A stretch of 64,000 nucleotides of DNA from Aphanomyces cochlioides (GCA_019828595.1 JAHQRK010000015.1:1364001-1428000), one strand, 5' to 3'. Shown: positions 11,576 to 21,778, counted from the first letter of the stretch. Numbers and translations are program-made. Notes: a model not told the origin generated them from the letters alone.

Positions 11576-12803
11576 CTAGATGATGCGTGGTTTCTTCTTG
11601 TCGAGGCCCGTGAACTCCTGCTTGTAAGATCGGTATTCGCATAGGAAAAAGCGTCGGGCTTCGACTCCTTTTGGGCGAGTGGAAAACTCGCGGCGATACA
11701 ATTTGCCTGGAGGTGGTTGCGGCATCCACTGACGATGTTGGGAACATTGCTTGATTGGGGCCTTGCAGCGAGCCATATGCTTCGTCGTGATCCAGCGACA
11801 CTGCTCCCCGTGGTGGCCAAGTCTACGTTCCATGCAATCCGCCAGCGGTAGAGCGCAGTGCCGGTCTTCCTTCCCAGGGTAGCGGTGGTCACACAGCTTC
11901 TCGTTCATGGCTTGGCGGTAGCGCTGAGCTTCTGCTGATGTTTCGTCCTCGTACACCCAGTACGACTTTGCCGCGGCTCCCGGGTTCTCCACTATCTCAT
12001 AGTCGGAGTCATCGGAGTTGTCCACCACGGATGAGGCGGGGGCCGCAAAGAGATCATCGTCCTGGTCAGCCGACGGTGTGGCTGCTCCGTCAGAATCGAT
12101 CGTTACAGACTCCCGAATGGCTTCGCGCATGCGCGCGACAGGTGAACTTGGTGGCGTGTCTATGGGTGGACCGAGGTCAACACCCGCGCTGGAGAGATCC
12201 TGACCACTGGCAGGCGCGACAACGATGCTTCAGGAGGTCTCTCCCCTTCGCCTCCGACAAGGCCTTCAGCTACACGAATTGCCTCAACAAGGGCGAGTGG
12301 ATGTTAGTACCTGAGCCTCCAACGCGTCGATTTGCCGCCCCTGCGCGCGCCTCAATGTGGCTCTCCTGTAGTTGAATGAGATTCGCTTGGGTCCCTACTT
12401 GCTCCTCAAGAACGCTGATTCGCTGCGTCGCTTGCGCTGTGGCTAGGACGCTTGCTGCAAGTTGGTGGCTGCCCCTGATCAGCAAAGAATGGGCGATGGA
12501 GATGAATTCTTGGCGTGTCTTCGAATCGTGAATCCACCCTCGAGCGTCACGTCTGATCAGCTGCCGGGAGTTGGCGAGCGTATCAACAGCCGCGTGCGCA
12601 AGCGAAGGGAGGTCGGCTAACGAAGAGGCGGCACCAGGGAAAACCCCTTGGAGGCGCAGAGCGTGGTTTCTAAGCTCGGTGGTGAGCTCTGACGCGGTCA
12701 TACTCAAAGCGGCTTGAAACGTCGACATGACGGCTGGCTGGGGTGCGAGCTGGTTAGATTGTGAGCCCGATGGCTTGGCTCCGTCTGAGCCCTTTGATGG
12801 CAT
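11576..12803 (-). pseudogene. Antisense gene C of the retrotransposon: coiled coil plus Cys-rich tail, two frameshifts
   Basis: Minus strand. The ATG at 12803 opens a 177-aa frame ending at 12270. The sequence then continues through another frame ('EAIRVAEGLVGGEGERPPEAS') and a third that joins the 184-aa frame ending at 11576. Two indels, at about 12285 and 12215, would unite roughly 405 residues. The N-terminal half has a helical/coiled-coil stretch (QRISVLEEQVGTQANLIQLQ). The C-terminal half is acidic, then has two Cys clusters, C-x11-C-x6-C and C-x10-C-x6-C-x2-H (CKAPIKQCSQH). It shares layout with antisense genes A and B. No known family recognised; DNA/RNA or zinc binding is inference. 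Confidence 0.6.
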
Positions 12804-12937
12804 CAGTCAGTTGATTAGCGAGGATGGTGCACAGAATCCGCGAACAAACTGACTCATGAAATCGATCAACAAACGCTCTTGCATTATCGGCCAATGGGAT
12901 TATACTATGAAGATTCTAAGCGTGTCAAGCGAGCCGA

Positions 12938-13453
12938 TCAGTCGAGGGGCAGCGCGGGGAAGTCAATGCGAGGACCATGGCCGTCGATGTGATAGCTGTA
13001 TCCGAAGGGGCACTCGTCTTTGTAATAGGAGCACGATGGCGTGTTGGGCAAATCCCCTGGCGTAATCCCCAAACATGGTGCGCCCATGTGCCCCCTCATG
13101 TCACGATTGGCATCGCGATGGTCCAAGGGATATTGCTTCAAGTGCTGTGCCAGCAACTCATTCAGTCGCATGACACCCTGGGCGAGCTCGGTATGGCGCC
13201 CTTGCAGTTGGCGGATTTCACGGTCCTTCAGCGCGATCTGTTGCCGCAACTGACGGAACAGTTGAGCGTGTTCGGCGATTGTGTGGCTGAATGTGTTTTG
13301 CTGGTGGTGAGCTTCCCGAATGCGCGCTTGCACCTCAGTTTTGTGGTCGTCCAGGTGGGTGTGAAGGGTTCGAAGCGCCTGTCCCAGCTGCTGGTTGGCC
13401 GCTGCGATCACTTGGTGCATCCGATCAGTGTTGTTTTGGTTGTTGAGAGCCAT
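12938..13453 (-). CDS. Antisense gene B of the retrotransposon: coiled-coil protein with Cys-rich tail
   Basis: Uninterrupted 171-codon frame with an ATG at 13453. Residues about 10-110 are rich in Gln, His and Leu heptads (LRQLRQQIALKDREIRQLQG) and should form a coiled coil. The C terminus holds C-x13-C-x6-C from residue 127 (CSYYKDECP), followed by His residues, comparable with the Cys clusters of genes A and C. It sits tail-to-head between them with 84-bp and 134-bp gaps. Transcription would have to start in or near the 3' LTR on the minus strand. Not recognised as a known family. A chance ORF is unlikely because three neighbours share the same layout. Confidence 0.6.
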   Translation of the reverse strand: MALNNQNNTDRMHQVIAAANQQLGQALRTLHTHLDDHKTEVQARIREAHHQQNTFSHTIAEHAQLFRQLRQQIALKDREIRQLQGRHTELAQGVMRLNELLAQHLKQYPLDHRDANRDMRGHMGAPCLGITPGDLPNTPSCSYYKDECPFGYSYHIDGHGPRIDFPALPLD

Positions 13454-13542
13454 GGCCGGAGGAAGATGAGCGACAACGATGGTGAAAAGGGAAATGAAGA
13501 AGAAAGAAGATGTCGCGTTGCTCAGAGAATTGACTATGATGG

Positions 13543-14346
13543 CTATTCCGTTGGCTCGTCTGGTGAAGATTCGGTCTGTGAGGATGATGGACTGTCAGTT
13601 GGCTGGGCCGGATGCATCCCAGAGCGACGATATGGACAGCGCGCCAAGGAGTTGCGACAAGGATGGCCTTTGTTTGTTAACATGCCGCACAGTTCGATGT
13701 CTGGACGACGGCGTGGCGAGCGCCCATGCGATTGCACCGCAAGTCGAAGGTTGTCCAAGTCGGCCGCGAGCTTGACCACAGCTCGCCCATATTGAACCAC
13801 ACTGTTTGATACATTGTCAACGGATGCCTTTTGTCGAGTGAGTCGGCTGTTGAGCTGCTCCGCTGCGGTGGTTTGTGTAGCCACTCGCTCATTCATCTCA
13901 ATGATGGCCGCGTCCTGCTTGTCAATCCGTGCCAGAATGTGATTGATGTGGTTGACCTGGTTTTTGAGCTCCTCGATGGGGTCGCTGCTGAACGGCCCAG
14001 GAGTGCTCGCATCAAACGGAGCCTCATCATCGGACTCGTTGTCCTGTGGCAGTGGAGAATGCTCCGGCGAGTTGACGGCATGGTCCCCCAGTTTGCCCGA
14101 CACCAAGAAAATCCCAGGAAGCGGTGCTACCGACGAAACATCTTGTGGCGAACCTGGCCCTTGTAGCGACGAATCGGCCGGTGGTGGCGATGGTAGCGAT
14201 TGACTCATTTTGTCTCGAATGATCTTGTCCTTGCGGCGCACGACTTGTGGCTTACGATTGGCGGTGAACGATCGCTTTGGCTCGAGATCCGAAGAGTCGC
14301 TTGACAGATACGAGTGTGGGCGATGACTGTTGAAGCTGACCTCCAT
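13543..14346 (-). CDS. Antisense gene A of the retrotransposon: basic N terminus, coiled coil, Cys-rich motif
   Basis: Intact 267-codon frame from the ATG at 14346; an inner ATG at 14208 is possible. The frame also stays open back into the 3' LTR to about 14721, but without an ATG there. Residues about 30-46 are basic (QVVRRKDKIIRDK) and could be a nuclear signal. Residues 50-118 are Ser/Pro/Asp-rich. About 120-208 form a long coiled coil (EELKNQVNHINHILARIDKQ). From residue 220 comes C-x9-C-x6-C-P (CGMLTNKGHPCRNSLARCP), which resembles the small 'CG-x-T-x2-G-x-PC' zinc-type motif of many viral and mobile-element proteins. Function unknown; by layout a nucleic-acid-binding or regulatory factor. 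Confidence 0.65.
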   Translation of the reverse strand: MEVSFNSHRPHSYLSSDSSDLEPKRSFTANRKPQVVRRKDKIIRDKMSQSLPSPPPADSSLQGPGSPQDVSSVAPLPGIFLVSGKLGDHAVNSPEHSPLPQDNESDDEAPFDASTPGPFSSDPIEELKNQVNHINHILARIDKQDAAIIEMNERVATQTTAAEQLNSRLTRQKASVDNVSNSVVQYGRAVVKLAADLDNLRLAVQSHGRSPRRRPDIELCGMLTNKGHPCRNSLARCPYRRSGMHPAQPTDSPSSSQTESSPDEPTE

Positions 14347-14437
14347 ATCAAAAGCGCTTGTGAACCAAGGGAGCGAAGCCCAGCGAGTGTCGCTCGTCGG
14401 TTGGCAGCCGTTTGTGCCCGTGGCGTCACGAGCTGCC

Positions 14438-14447
14438 AGGGGTGGTT
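14438..14447 (+). promoter_or_regulatory. Polypurine tract
   Basis: AGGGGTGGTT lies directly before the 3' LTR start TGTGG, where plus-strand DNA synthesis is primed in LTR elements. It is short and imperfect, but its position is exact. Confidence 0.6.
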
Positions 14448-15200
14448 TGTGGCAAATCGAGCCACCACTCGCGTAACCGATCCAACGCACGTCCGACACA
14501 CGGAGAAGAGATCTTACTGGCAGGCGAGCGCCAATCACAGTGGACGGCGAGTGGATTTCGGTGCTTGATTGTGTGCGAATTTCGACCAAGCCGTGCGCAG
14601 CACGAGTGGAAAAGGCCGGTTGCAGCGAGCCAGCGCATTGCCCACCAATGAAGATGGGCCGACCAGACGGAAGGCGGTGCAAGACAGCCTGAAGTGGTGT
14701 GTCATGGCGACTTATGGCCAATTGCGAGAATGACCAAGACTAGGAGACCAATCGAGGAGCAAGGACAGAGCAATTGCGAAGCTTGCGTGCGAGGTTAGGA
14801 GTAGCAAAGAGAAGAGTAGTTAGTTTTTCAGAGCTCTTTTTGGCTGGCGTTGAATGGACCTCTAAGTTTGTGGCGTCCCGTCGAGAGAGTTTAAGCGCCA
14901 AGAAGTTTGCAGGAGTTCCGTGGGTCTGTCGAAAACCCGCACCGTCAATCGCCCTCACCAACGCCAGTCAACGCTAGGCGTAGCTCGTGGGCAACCGAGC
15001 AACCAACCCCCTTCCCGGTCCTCCCCACCGTCCATTCCCCCAGCAGCGGTCAACTACTGCGGACTTTCAACCCACAGTCGTGCCTCTCCATTTCCTTCGA
15101 TCGCGTCTGGTTCACCTAAAAGCCCCAGGCGACCTCTAACCTTCCACCCCCCTTTTCTTGCGGCGAGAAGCTCGGACTTCACTGATCCGACCATCCCACA
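14448..15200 (+). repeat. 3' LTR (753 bp)
   Basis: Starts TGTGGCAAATCG, ends CCATCCCACA, with TGTGG/CCACA inverted ends. It matches the last 753 bp of the 5' LTR (3494-4246) almost base for base, differing for example at CCACTCGCG versus CCGCTCGCG near 14465. It contains only one copy of the 555-bp-unit sequence. Confidence 0.9.
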
Positions 15201-15204
15201 CATT
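15201..15204 (+). repeat. Target-site duplication, right (CATT)
   Basis: CATT directly after the 3' LTR, matching 1270-1273. Confidence 0.75.
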
Positions 15205-15593
15205 TGTGTAAACTCTGGAATTTTCGTTGGGTATATGAATAGGTTTGACTATGAAACATCTCGTCAATGTTGTTTGTTGCACTGATTACCTGAGCAATTC
15301 GTTTACGAGCGCGACATACTGCATTGGAACAACCCTTTGCAATGATTATTCTGCAATTTCGATTACGGATGTCAATTTGCACATTGTAGAATTAGTAGTA
15401 CTAATAACTTCAATGTTACTTTTGTCTTGAGCAGAATGCTCTAGAGTTTTGCTATGCTGTGAATTTTAGGTGAGTAAAGTAGATAGGTAGTGACATTCTA
15501 TCGCGATGAGATGAGGTTAAACAATTGCCGGTGTCGTAGTCTTCAGGAAAGATGTTCTGACTTCCAATTATGACCTCGGAATAGGTTGCTTCC
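15205..15593. other. Intergenic, no gene recognised
   Basis: AT-rich host flank of the retrotransposon insertion. No conserved reading frame seen. Confidence 0.4.
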
Positions 15594-15595
15594 TA

Positions 15596-16405
15596 CTACC
15601 GTATTTCCCGTAGGCCTGCACCTACGAAAATGATTTTGATTTGGGTGCAGGATAGTGAGCAAGATCATTCATGCAGCTTCAAATATCGAGCAACATGATT
15701 GGCAGTATATTTCCTGCATTGGACTTGTCATTTCACTTTCTGGTCGCAGCGTGGCAATGTCGAGCATGGGAAGTTCATGAACTGACAACGTCTTTGCACA
15801 AGCTTCGTGTGTCGTACAGCAGCGTGTGCCATCACCGACGTTGCAGCCGACTATGTCTATAGCCTTCAGCTACATCGAATTTCTTGGTGAATGCACGATT
15901 GGACTTTTTTCGTCCAATCACAATCGATTAGGTGCAGGCCTATGAGCACACAAACTGGTGTTTGAGAAGATCTATATAGATTATTGTATGGGTCATCTGA
16001 GTTGGGTGCAGGATCTAGACTAGAGTCGCTACTTTACGTATAGTAGAATTTTACTTTACGTTCACTTCACGTTTGTGTACAAGCAGGTGTGTATGTTAAG
16101 TATTCAAAGGCTGACCAAATGCAAAAGTATTCGTTTGAATATACACTTCGTCATTGCCATCGATCGGATCGAACCCGGGACCATGGTTATGGTGGTTTAG
16201 AGTCAAAAGTATTGCACCAAATTGAACCACATATCTGAAGTGCGGAAAAATTTGTTGTGCTCATCCTCAAAAATATATGGTGAAATGTAAAGTATGAATT
16301 ACTTTACATTACTTTACGTATAATTTTGTATAGTGTTTGTGGAGTGCAAAGTGTTGAGAATCTCGAGCAAAAATCGTAGGTGCAGGCCTACGGGAAATAC
16401 GGGAG
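15596..16405. mobile_element. MITE-like DNA element with long terminal inverted repeats
   Basis: The left end CTACCGTATTTCCCGTAGG.. (15596-15627) is the inverted complement of the right end (16374-16405), with about 32 bp matching and one mismatch. Both ends abut TA (15594-15595 and 16406-16407), fitting a Tc1/mariner-type target duplication. The shared end contains a smaller palindrome-like core, CGTAGGCCTGCACCTACG. No transposase ORF, so non-autonomous. The left arm of the large inverted repeat (16025-16358) lies inside it. Confidence 0.55.
16025..16358 (+). repeat. Left arm of a large inverted repeat flanking the ABCG pseudogene
   Basis: 334 bp that recur in inverted orientation at 18917-19432. 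Both outer ends read (G)TCGCTACTTTACG. The arm contains GGATCGAACCC, the complement of a tRNA B-box-like GGTTCGATCC, so a degenerate tRNA-derived repeat is one possibility; no cloverleaf forms. Confidence 0.7.
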
Positions 16406-16821
16406 TACATTTTTATTATTAGTATTTAATTTAGTACTACTAGCACACTAATAGAAATGGGTAAATTCACCTTGACGATTCGATGAAAACTTCATAATTC
16501 CTCGACGCAGCAAAGTCATCAAAACCAAGTCAATTCTTCGCCAGTCTTTCAAATAGAGCCTCGTAAAAGAAGACAGCTCTCAATTCGATTCCGTCGTCAC
16601 TTGAACTGCGTAATCCATATTTTTGTACTCATCCATGGTAATGCAGGACGAACGACACTCACTGTTGGCGTCCGTAAACGAAAGGATCGTGTAATCCACG
16701 ACACAAATCGAATGCAACAATTCGATTGGTGCAGTGACACATAAAGACGACTGGAGAATGCAGGAAAGATCTGTTTTTGAGATCGACAAACTTGTCCTCA
16801 TTCCATTCTACAATTTGAGCC

Positions 16822-18600
16822 ATGGCCAACACATCAACGCACTACCTCGACATTGATACGCCCAAGGGAGACCAAACGAACGTCGACTTCAACTACGAAA
16901 TGTACCCAAACTCTCCATCGAATGGAAGATCGATGAACTCTCCGTCGACATCAAAAAGTCTAGACGATAAGTCGAAACGAAAACCATCCTGAAAAACGTC
17001 CAAGGGGTAGCCTCCGCCGGTCAACTTGTCGTGATCATGGGTCCCTCGGGAGCGGGAAAGAGCTCCATGCTCGATGTGATCGCTGGTCGAAACAAAGCGT
17101 TCACAGGACATGTCAAAGTGAACGGCGAGCCATGGAATCCAACGATCAACAAGCATGCGTGCTACGTTCTCCAAGACGACGTCTTCTATTACACGTTGAC
17201 TGTGGAGGAACACTTGCAGTTCCAAGCCCAACTTCGCATGGGGAAAGCATACACCCCCGAACAACGCAACGAACGCGTGCAGTTTGTGATTGACGAGTTG
17301 GGTCTCCGCAAGTGCAAATACTCGCCCATTGGCAATTCTGTCGTGCGGGGGATCTCGGGTGGGGAGCGCAAGCGACTGAGTTTTGCCACCGAGTTGTTGA
17401 CCAACCCATCGCTCTTGTTTGTTGACGAACCGACGTCGGGTCTCGACAGCTTCATGGCCGAGTCCGTCGTCCAACAGATGCAAAAGCTGGCTCGTGAAGG
17501 ACGCACCGTCTTGACGGCCATCCATCAACCATCGTCCCAACTCTTTTCGCTCTTCGACTCGTTGTACTTGCTCTCGAATGGTCGCACGGTGTTCTATGGC
17601 AAAGCAGCCGCTACTTTATGAAACAAATCATCCAACTCGATCCCGAAGCCACGAAACGAGTCGACCGCATGGTTGCGTTATGGGAAGACAAGACTGCTTC
17701 GTCCGTGGAGCCGACTCCAGTGTATGCTTCCATGCAAGAGCTGTCGACCCACAAGGGATCGCACCTTGGCGTGTGGGACCAAACGACTCTTTTGATCCAA
17801 CGCAACGTGACTCGACTCGTGCGGGATCGCATGGCCTTTCGAGCTCGTTTCTTCCAAAGCATCTTTATCTCTGTGATTGTCGGTCTCGTCTACTTGCAAC
17901 TGGACATGGACCAAACGGGGATCCAGAGTTTCTCGGGCGTGCTCTTCTTCATTGTGATCAACCAAGTCATGATGCCCGCGTCGTCCCGGTGCCTCTGGAT
18001 TTGCCCATCCTGTCTCGAGAGTACAACAGCAGTTTGTACAGCGCGACGACGTGGTATTTGGCCAAGAACGTGAGCGAGCTGGCGTTTCAGATCTTCTTTC
18101 CGATTGTCTTTCTCATTCCGCTCTACTTTATGATCGGCTTTGGTCCGAGTAACGCGTCCGTCTTCTTCAGCTTGTATGTCTTCATCGTGCTGCTGCTCAA
18201 CTCGACGGCGACTGGTCTGGGCTACATGGTGAGCTGCATGGTTCGTCGAGCCGACTTGGATCCTGTGATTGGCATTGTGATGCTGCTACCTCTTGTTCTC
18301 TTTGGCGGTCTCTTCATCAATGCAGACGACACTCCAGACTATTTGGTGTGGCTGGTCTACATATCTCCATTCAAGTATGGCTACCGAGGCATCATGCGTG
18401 CATTTTGGACGTCTGTGACGGATATCCCATGTATTCCTGCTGGTCGAACTTGCGTACAGAATGGCCTCCAAGTGCTGGAGAACGCCTCGCTCGATTCGGC
18501 ATCGATGGCAGTAGATGTGGGGGCGCTCCTAGCTGTCAATCTTGGCTTTCGCCTCCTTGGATTGTTCTTCCTCGCCAAGAACATCAAGAAACGCGATTAG
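16822..18600 (+). pseudogene. ABCG (white-brown type) half-transporter pseudogene
   Basis: Closest in layout to the intact ABCG genes at 19710 and 48086. The ATG at 16822 starts a short N terminus (..HYLDIDTPKGDQ). A frameshift near 16900 leads to 'VPKLSIEWK', and a TAA follows near 16969. The ATP-binding domain is well kept: Walker A GPSGAGKSS (about 17040), signature ISGGERKR (about 17350), Walker B LLFVDEPTSGLD, H-loop IHQPS. About 75 bp are missing near 17612 (GKAA joins YFMKQI). Another frameshift or small deletion lies near 17975. The transmembrane half then runs open to the stop at 18600. Its promoter region is replaced by repeats. Confidence 0.85.
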
Positions 18601-18916
18601 ACTTTTCCAATTTATTCCGTCTACTTAATCCCGACTACTATAGTCGCTCGAACTCGTCGTAACAAGGTTAATAATTTCTACTTTTCTTACTATTGTGCTT
18701 GTAAACGCAGTGTGATCAACTTGTCATTGTCAGTAATGTCAATGTCGAGATTTGTTGCAAATTATACAACCAGCACAACAATGCTGGTACTCATCATGAC
18801 TTTAATGCGAAATCGATCGTAGCTGTACAAATTCGTCGTGTCAGATATCTCGAAATCTCGGCCGATTCATGGACTTGACTTCCTCACCCTTCGTTGTATC
18901 CCAACTAGAGTGCGCC
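18601..18916. other. Intergenic, no gene recognised
   Basis: 3' flank of the ABCG pseudogene up to the right inverted-repeat arm. No feature seen. Confidence 0.4.
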
Positions 18917-19432
18917 CTCAACACTTTACACTCCATTCCACAAACACTATACAAAATTATACGTAAAGTAATGTAAAGTAATTCTTACTTTACATTTCAC
19001 CATATATTTTTGAGGATGAGCACAACAAATTTTTCCGCACTTCAGATATGTGGTTCAATTTGGTGCAATACTTATGACTCTAAACCACCATAACCATGGT
19101 CCCGGGTTCGATCCGATCGATGGCAATGACGATTCAGAGTCCATCAACTACTTCCTCTGAGCCCTGACAAGGTGACGAAACTTGTCCACCTCTGCATGAA
19201 CTCTCATTTCACTACATGTGATGGCGTCGTAGATGTCATAATGGGTTATGAAAGCGATGCTTGCGAGAGTGATGAATAAGAAGAGACAAAAGAATGACTT
19301 GTGTTAAGAAGTGTATATTCAAACGAATACTTTAGCATTTGGTCTGCCTTTGAATACTTAACATACACACCTACTTGTACACTAACGTGAAGTGAACGTA
19401 AAGTAAAATTCTACTATACGTAAAGTAGCGAC
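18917..19432 (-). repeat. Right arm of the large inverted repeat
   Basis: Inverted copy of 16025-16358, interrupted by about 180 bp (about 19127-19306) absent from the left arm. It ends only about 280 bp before the next ABCG start codon, so it may contribute promoter sequence to that gene. Confidence 0.7.
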
Positions 19433-19709
19433 CTCTAATCCCAACTTTTGAACTTGGAAACCCCTGCATCCCTTCAAGAATTGTGACAGACCTGCATTCC
19501 CATGCAGAAAATCACTCAAGTTGGCCTTGTAATCAAATCGAAATGGTAAACTTGCAATTCTTGACGAATGAATGATTTCGAGACGATCACGATGGAATTC
19601 CCAGTCGTTCTCTCCCATCGTAATCGTCGCGATGGCAGCAATGACAGTCCAGCCAGAAAAGGCGTGTCGATCTTCCGCTCTGTCATTTTCGAATTTGCGC
19701 ACAGAAGCC

Positions 19710-21560
19710 ATGGCGACGACCAAGATTGACGAACATTATATTGCCATCCAAACGCCAAAGGTTGGCGCCAATATCCTCGTGGATGTCCCCAAGCTGACCC
19801 TCGAGTGGAAAGATGTCAACATGAGCGTCAAGATCAAGAACCAAGTGACGAAACAAGTTGAAGACAAACAGATCCTTCGAAATGTGAGTGGCTATGCGAC
19901 GCCTGGTCGACTTGTCGTCCTCATGGGTCCGTCGGGTGCTGGCAAGAGCTCCATGCTTGATGTCATTTCTGGCCGCAGCAACAGCTTCACAGGATCCGTC
20001 ACTGTCAACGGTCAAAAGTGGACCAAGGCCATGAACAGATACGCCTCGTATGTGATGCAAGACGACGTTTTCTACGCCACGCTCACTGTCAAGGAACACT
20101 TGATGTACCAAGCCGAACTGCGCATGGGAAAGACGTTTAATGCTGTGGAGCGTGAAGCACGAGTCGACTATGTGATTGACGAATTGGGATTGACAAAATG
20201 CCGAGACTCTCAGATTGGTGGTGTCGCTGATGTCCGTGGACTGTCGGGTGGTGAACGCAAACGATTGAGCTTTGCGACGGAGATTCTGACAAATCCATCG
20301 TTGTTGTTTGTGGACGAACCCACATCTGGCTTGGACAGTTTTATGGCTGAGTCAGTGGTGCTCCAGCTCCAAAAGCTCGCTCGTGAAGGCCGTACGGTGA
20401 TCGCCACCATCCATCAACCCTCATCTGAATTGTACACATTGTTTGACCAACTTTATCTCCTTAGCGGTGGTCAAACCGTCTACAATGGCAAGGCGTCTGA
20501 AGCTGTGGATTATTTTGCGTCGTTGGGTTATCAATGCCCAACGTACATGAACCCCACGGACTACTTCATGCGTCAAATCATCGTCTTGGATCCACAGTCC
20601 GATGCCGCGACTCGAGTGGACGGTCTGGTGAAGGCATGGAAGTCTCACAACAGTGCCGTTGTCGAGTCTGGTTTCACGTTGGAGCTACCAGACGATTCCA
20701 AAACTTATGAAAGCTCGCACTTGGGTGTCTGTGGTCAATTGTCGCTTCTGTGCAAACGAAATGTAACTCGACTTGTCCGAGACACACTCGGCTTCAAAGC
20801 CCGTGTCGGTCAAACTCTATTTATTGCGCTCATAGTTGGCTTGATTTACTTGCAACTCGACATGGACCAAGCTGGCATCCAGAGCTTCTCAGGGGCGATG
20901 TTTTTCGTCGTGATCAATCAATTTTTCTCCAACGCGACCCCTGAATTCGCCGGCGTCCCCATGGAACTACCCATCATGATTCGTGAATACAAGGGCGGAC
21001 TCTATCATGCCTGGGTATGGTACTTTGCCAAGAACTTGAGTGAACTGGTGTTTCAAATTTTCTTTCCAATGCTCTTTTTGATCCCAGTCTACTTCATGGT
21101 TGGCTTTGGAGGTGATGCCGGTGTCTTCTTCACGTTCTACGTCTTCTTCGTCTTGATTGCCAGCTCCGCAGTTGGTTTGGGCTACATGGTTGGGTGCATT
21201 GCCCGTCGACCTGAAATTGCTCAAATTCTCGGTATTGTGATCATCCTTCCCCTTTTGATCTTTGGTGGCCTTTTCTTGAATGCCAACAATACTCCAGCCT
21301 ACTTCTCATGGCTCGAATACATTTCGCCACTCAAGTATGGCTACCGTGGCATCAGTCGAGCATTCTGGAACTCAGTCGAATCAATTCCGTGCTCTCCTGA
21401 TTCCCCATGCCAAGCCACAAATGGGCGCCAAGTTCTCCTCAATATGGCCTTGAACAAAGGCTCGATGGGCGGTGACATTGGAATGCTCCTTGCAATCAAC
21501 GTTATGTTTCGCACGATTGGTGTCGTCTGGCTTTGGCTCAACATCCGCCAAAAGAACTAG
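19710..21560 (+). CDS. ABCG-family half-transporter
   Basis: 616-residue ATP-driven membrane exporter in the reverse (ATPase domain first) layout of ABCG/white-brown half-transporters, which dimerise to export lipids, sterols or xenobiotics. ATPase domain: Walker A MGPSGAGKSS, signature LSGGERKR, Walker B LLFVDEPTSGLD, H-loop TIHQPSSE. Membrane domain from about residue 350: 'LFIALIVGLIYLQLDMDQ', 'IREYKGGLYHAWVWY', and several helices to the end (..LNIRQKN). I chose the ATG at 19710 because its short N terminus matches the paralogues (MATTKIDEHY versus MDTKSINTTP); an in-frame ATG at 19572 would add 46 residues. Substrate unknown. Confidence 0.92.
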   Translation: MATTKIDEHYIAIQTPKVGANILVDVPKLTLEWKDVNMSVKIKNQVTKQVEDKQILRNVSGYATPGRLVVLMGPSGAGKSSMLDVISGRSNSFTGSVTVNGQKWTKAMNRYASYVMQDDVFYATLTVKEHLMYQAELRMGKTFNAVEREARVDYVIDELGLTKCRDSQIGGVADVRGLSGGERKRLSFATEILTNPSLLFVDEPTSGLDSFMAESVVLQLQKLAREGRTVIATIHQPSSELYTLFDQLYLLSGGQTVYNGKASEAVDYFASLGYQCPTYMNPTDYFMRQIIVLDPQSDAATRVDGLVKAWKSHNSAVVESGFTLELPDDSKTYESSHLGVCGQLSLLCKRNVTRLVRDTLGFKARVGQTLFIALIVGLIYLQLDMDQAGIQSFSGAMFFVVINQFFSNATPEFAGVPMELPIMIREYKGGLYHAWVWYFAKNLSELVFQIFFPMLFLIPVYFMVGFGGDAGVFFTFYVFFVLIASSAVGLGYMVGCIARRPEIAQILGIVIILPLLIFGGLFLNANNTPAYFSWLEYISPLKYGYRGISRAFWNSVESIPCSPDSPCQATNGRQVLLNMALNKGSMGGDIGMLLAINVMFRTIGVVWLWLNIRQKN

Positions 21561-21778
21561 GCCGTTGACGTAGATTATGCACTATCATAATTCTTATTCA
21601 TAAACAAACTCATTGATAAGCTTCGATCAATCCAAAGCAACCACCGAAGGCTTGACAGCATTCACAATATTTAACATGGTATGTTGGCACCCTCGTTTCG
21701 GTTACATTATGTCTATCTTCTAAATTTACATGCTCTAAGACAAGAATACCACGACCAAGAGATTGCCCAGCCGTGCAC

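Larger units (their letters stand above)
1274..15200 (+). mobile_element. Complete Ty3/Gypsy LTR retrotransposon, dual RNase H, with antisense genes
   Basis: 13.9-kb element bounded by LTRs that start TGTGG and end CCACA, flanked by CATT duplications. Order: 5' LTR (2973 bp), primer-binding site, gag, protease-RT-RNase H-second RNase H-integrase-chromodomain-like tail, spacer, three minus-strand genes (14346 down to 11576), polypurine tract, 3' LTR (753 bp). RT-RNase H-integrase order places it in Ty3/Gypsy. The coding region has three in-frame stops and several frameshifts, so this copy looks non-autonomous, although the LTR units are almost identical. Dual RNase H domains have been reported in some Ty3/Gypsy lineages, including oomycete ones, as I recall; the antisense genes and expanded 5' LTR are the odd parts. 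Confidence 0.9.

Noticed and set aside
14347..14721. Extending antisense gene A into the 3' LTR
   Set aside because: The frame is open but has no ATG before 14346; the apparent start is a TTG. The LTR part is repeat sequence without conservation signals.
19060..19125. Possible tRNA gene (GGTTCGATCC B-box, ACTCTAAAC loop-like stretch, even an amber-type CTA)
   Set aside because: The T-stem does not pair, the anticodon stem gives a 12-base loop, and the sequence is part of a dispersed inverted repeat. At most a tRNA-derived relic; no basis for suppressor activity.
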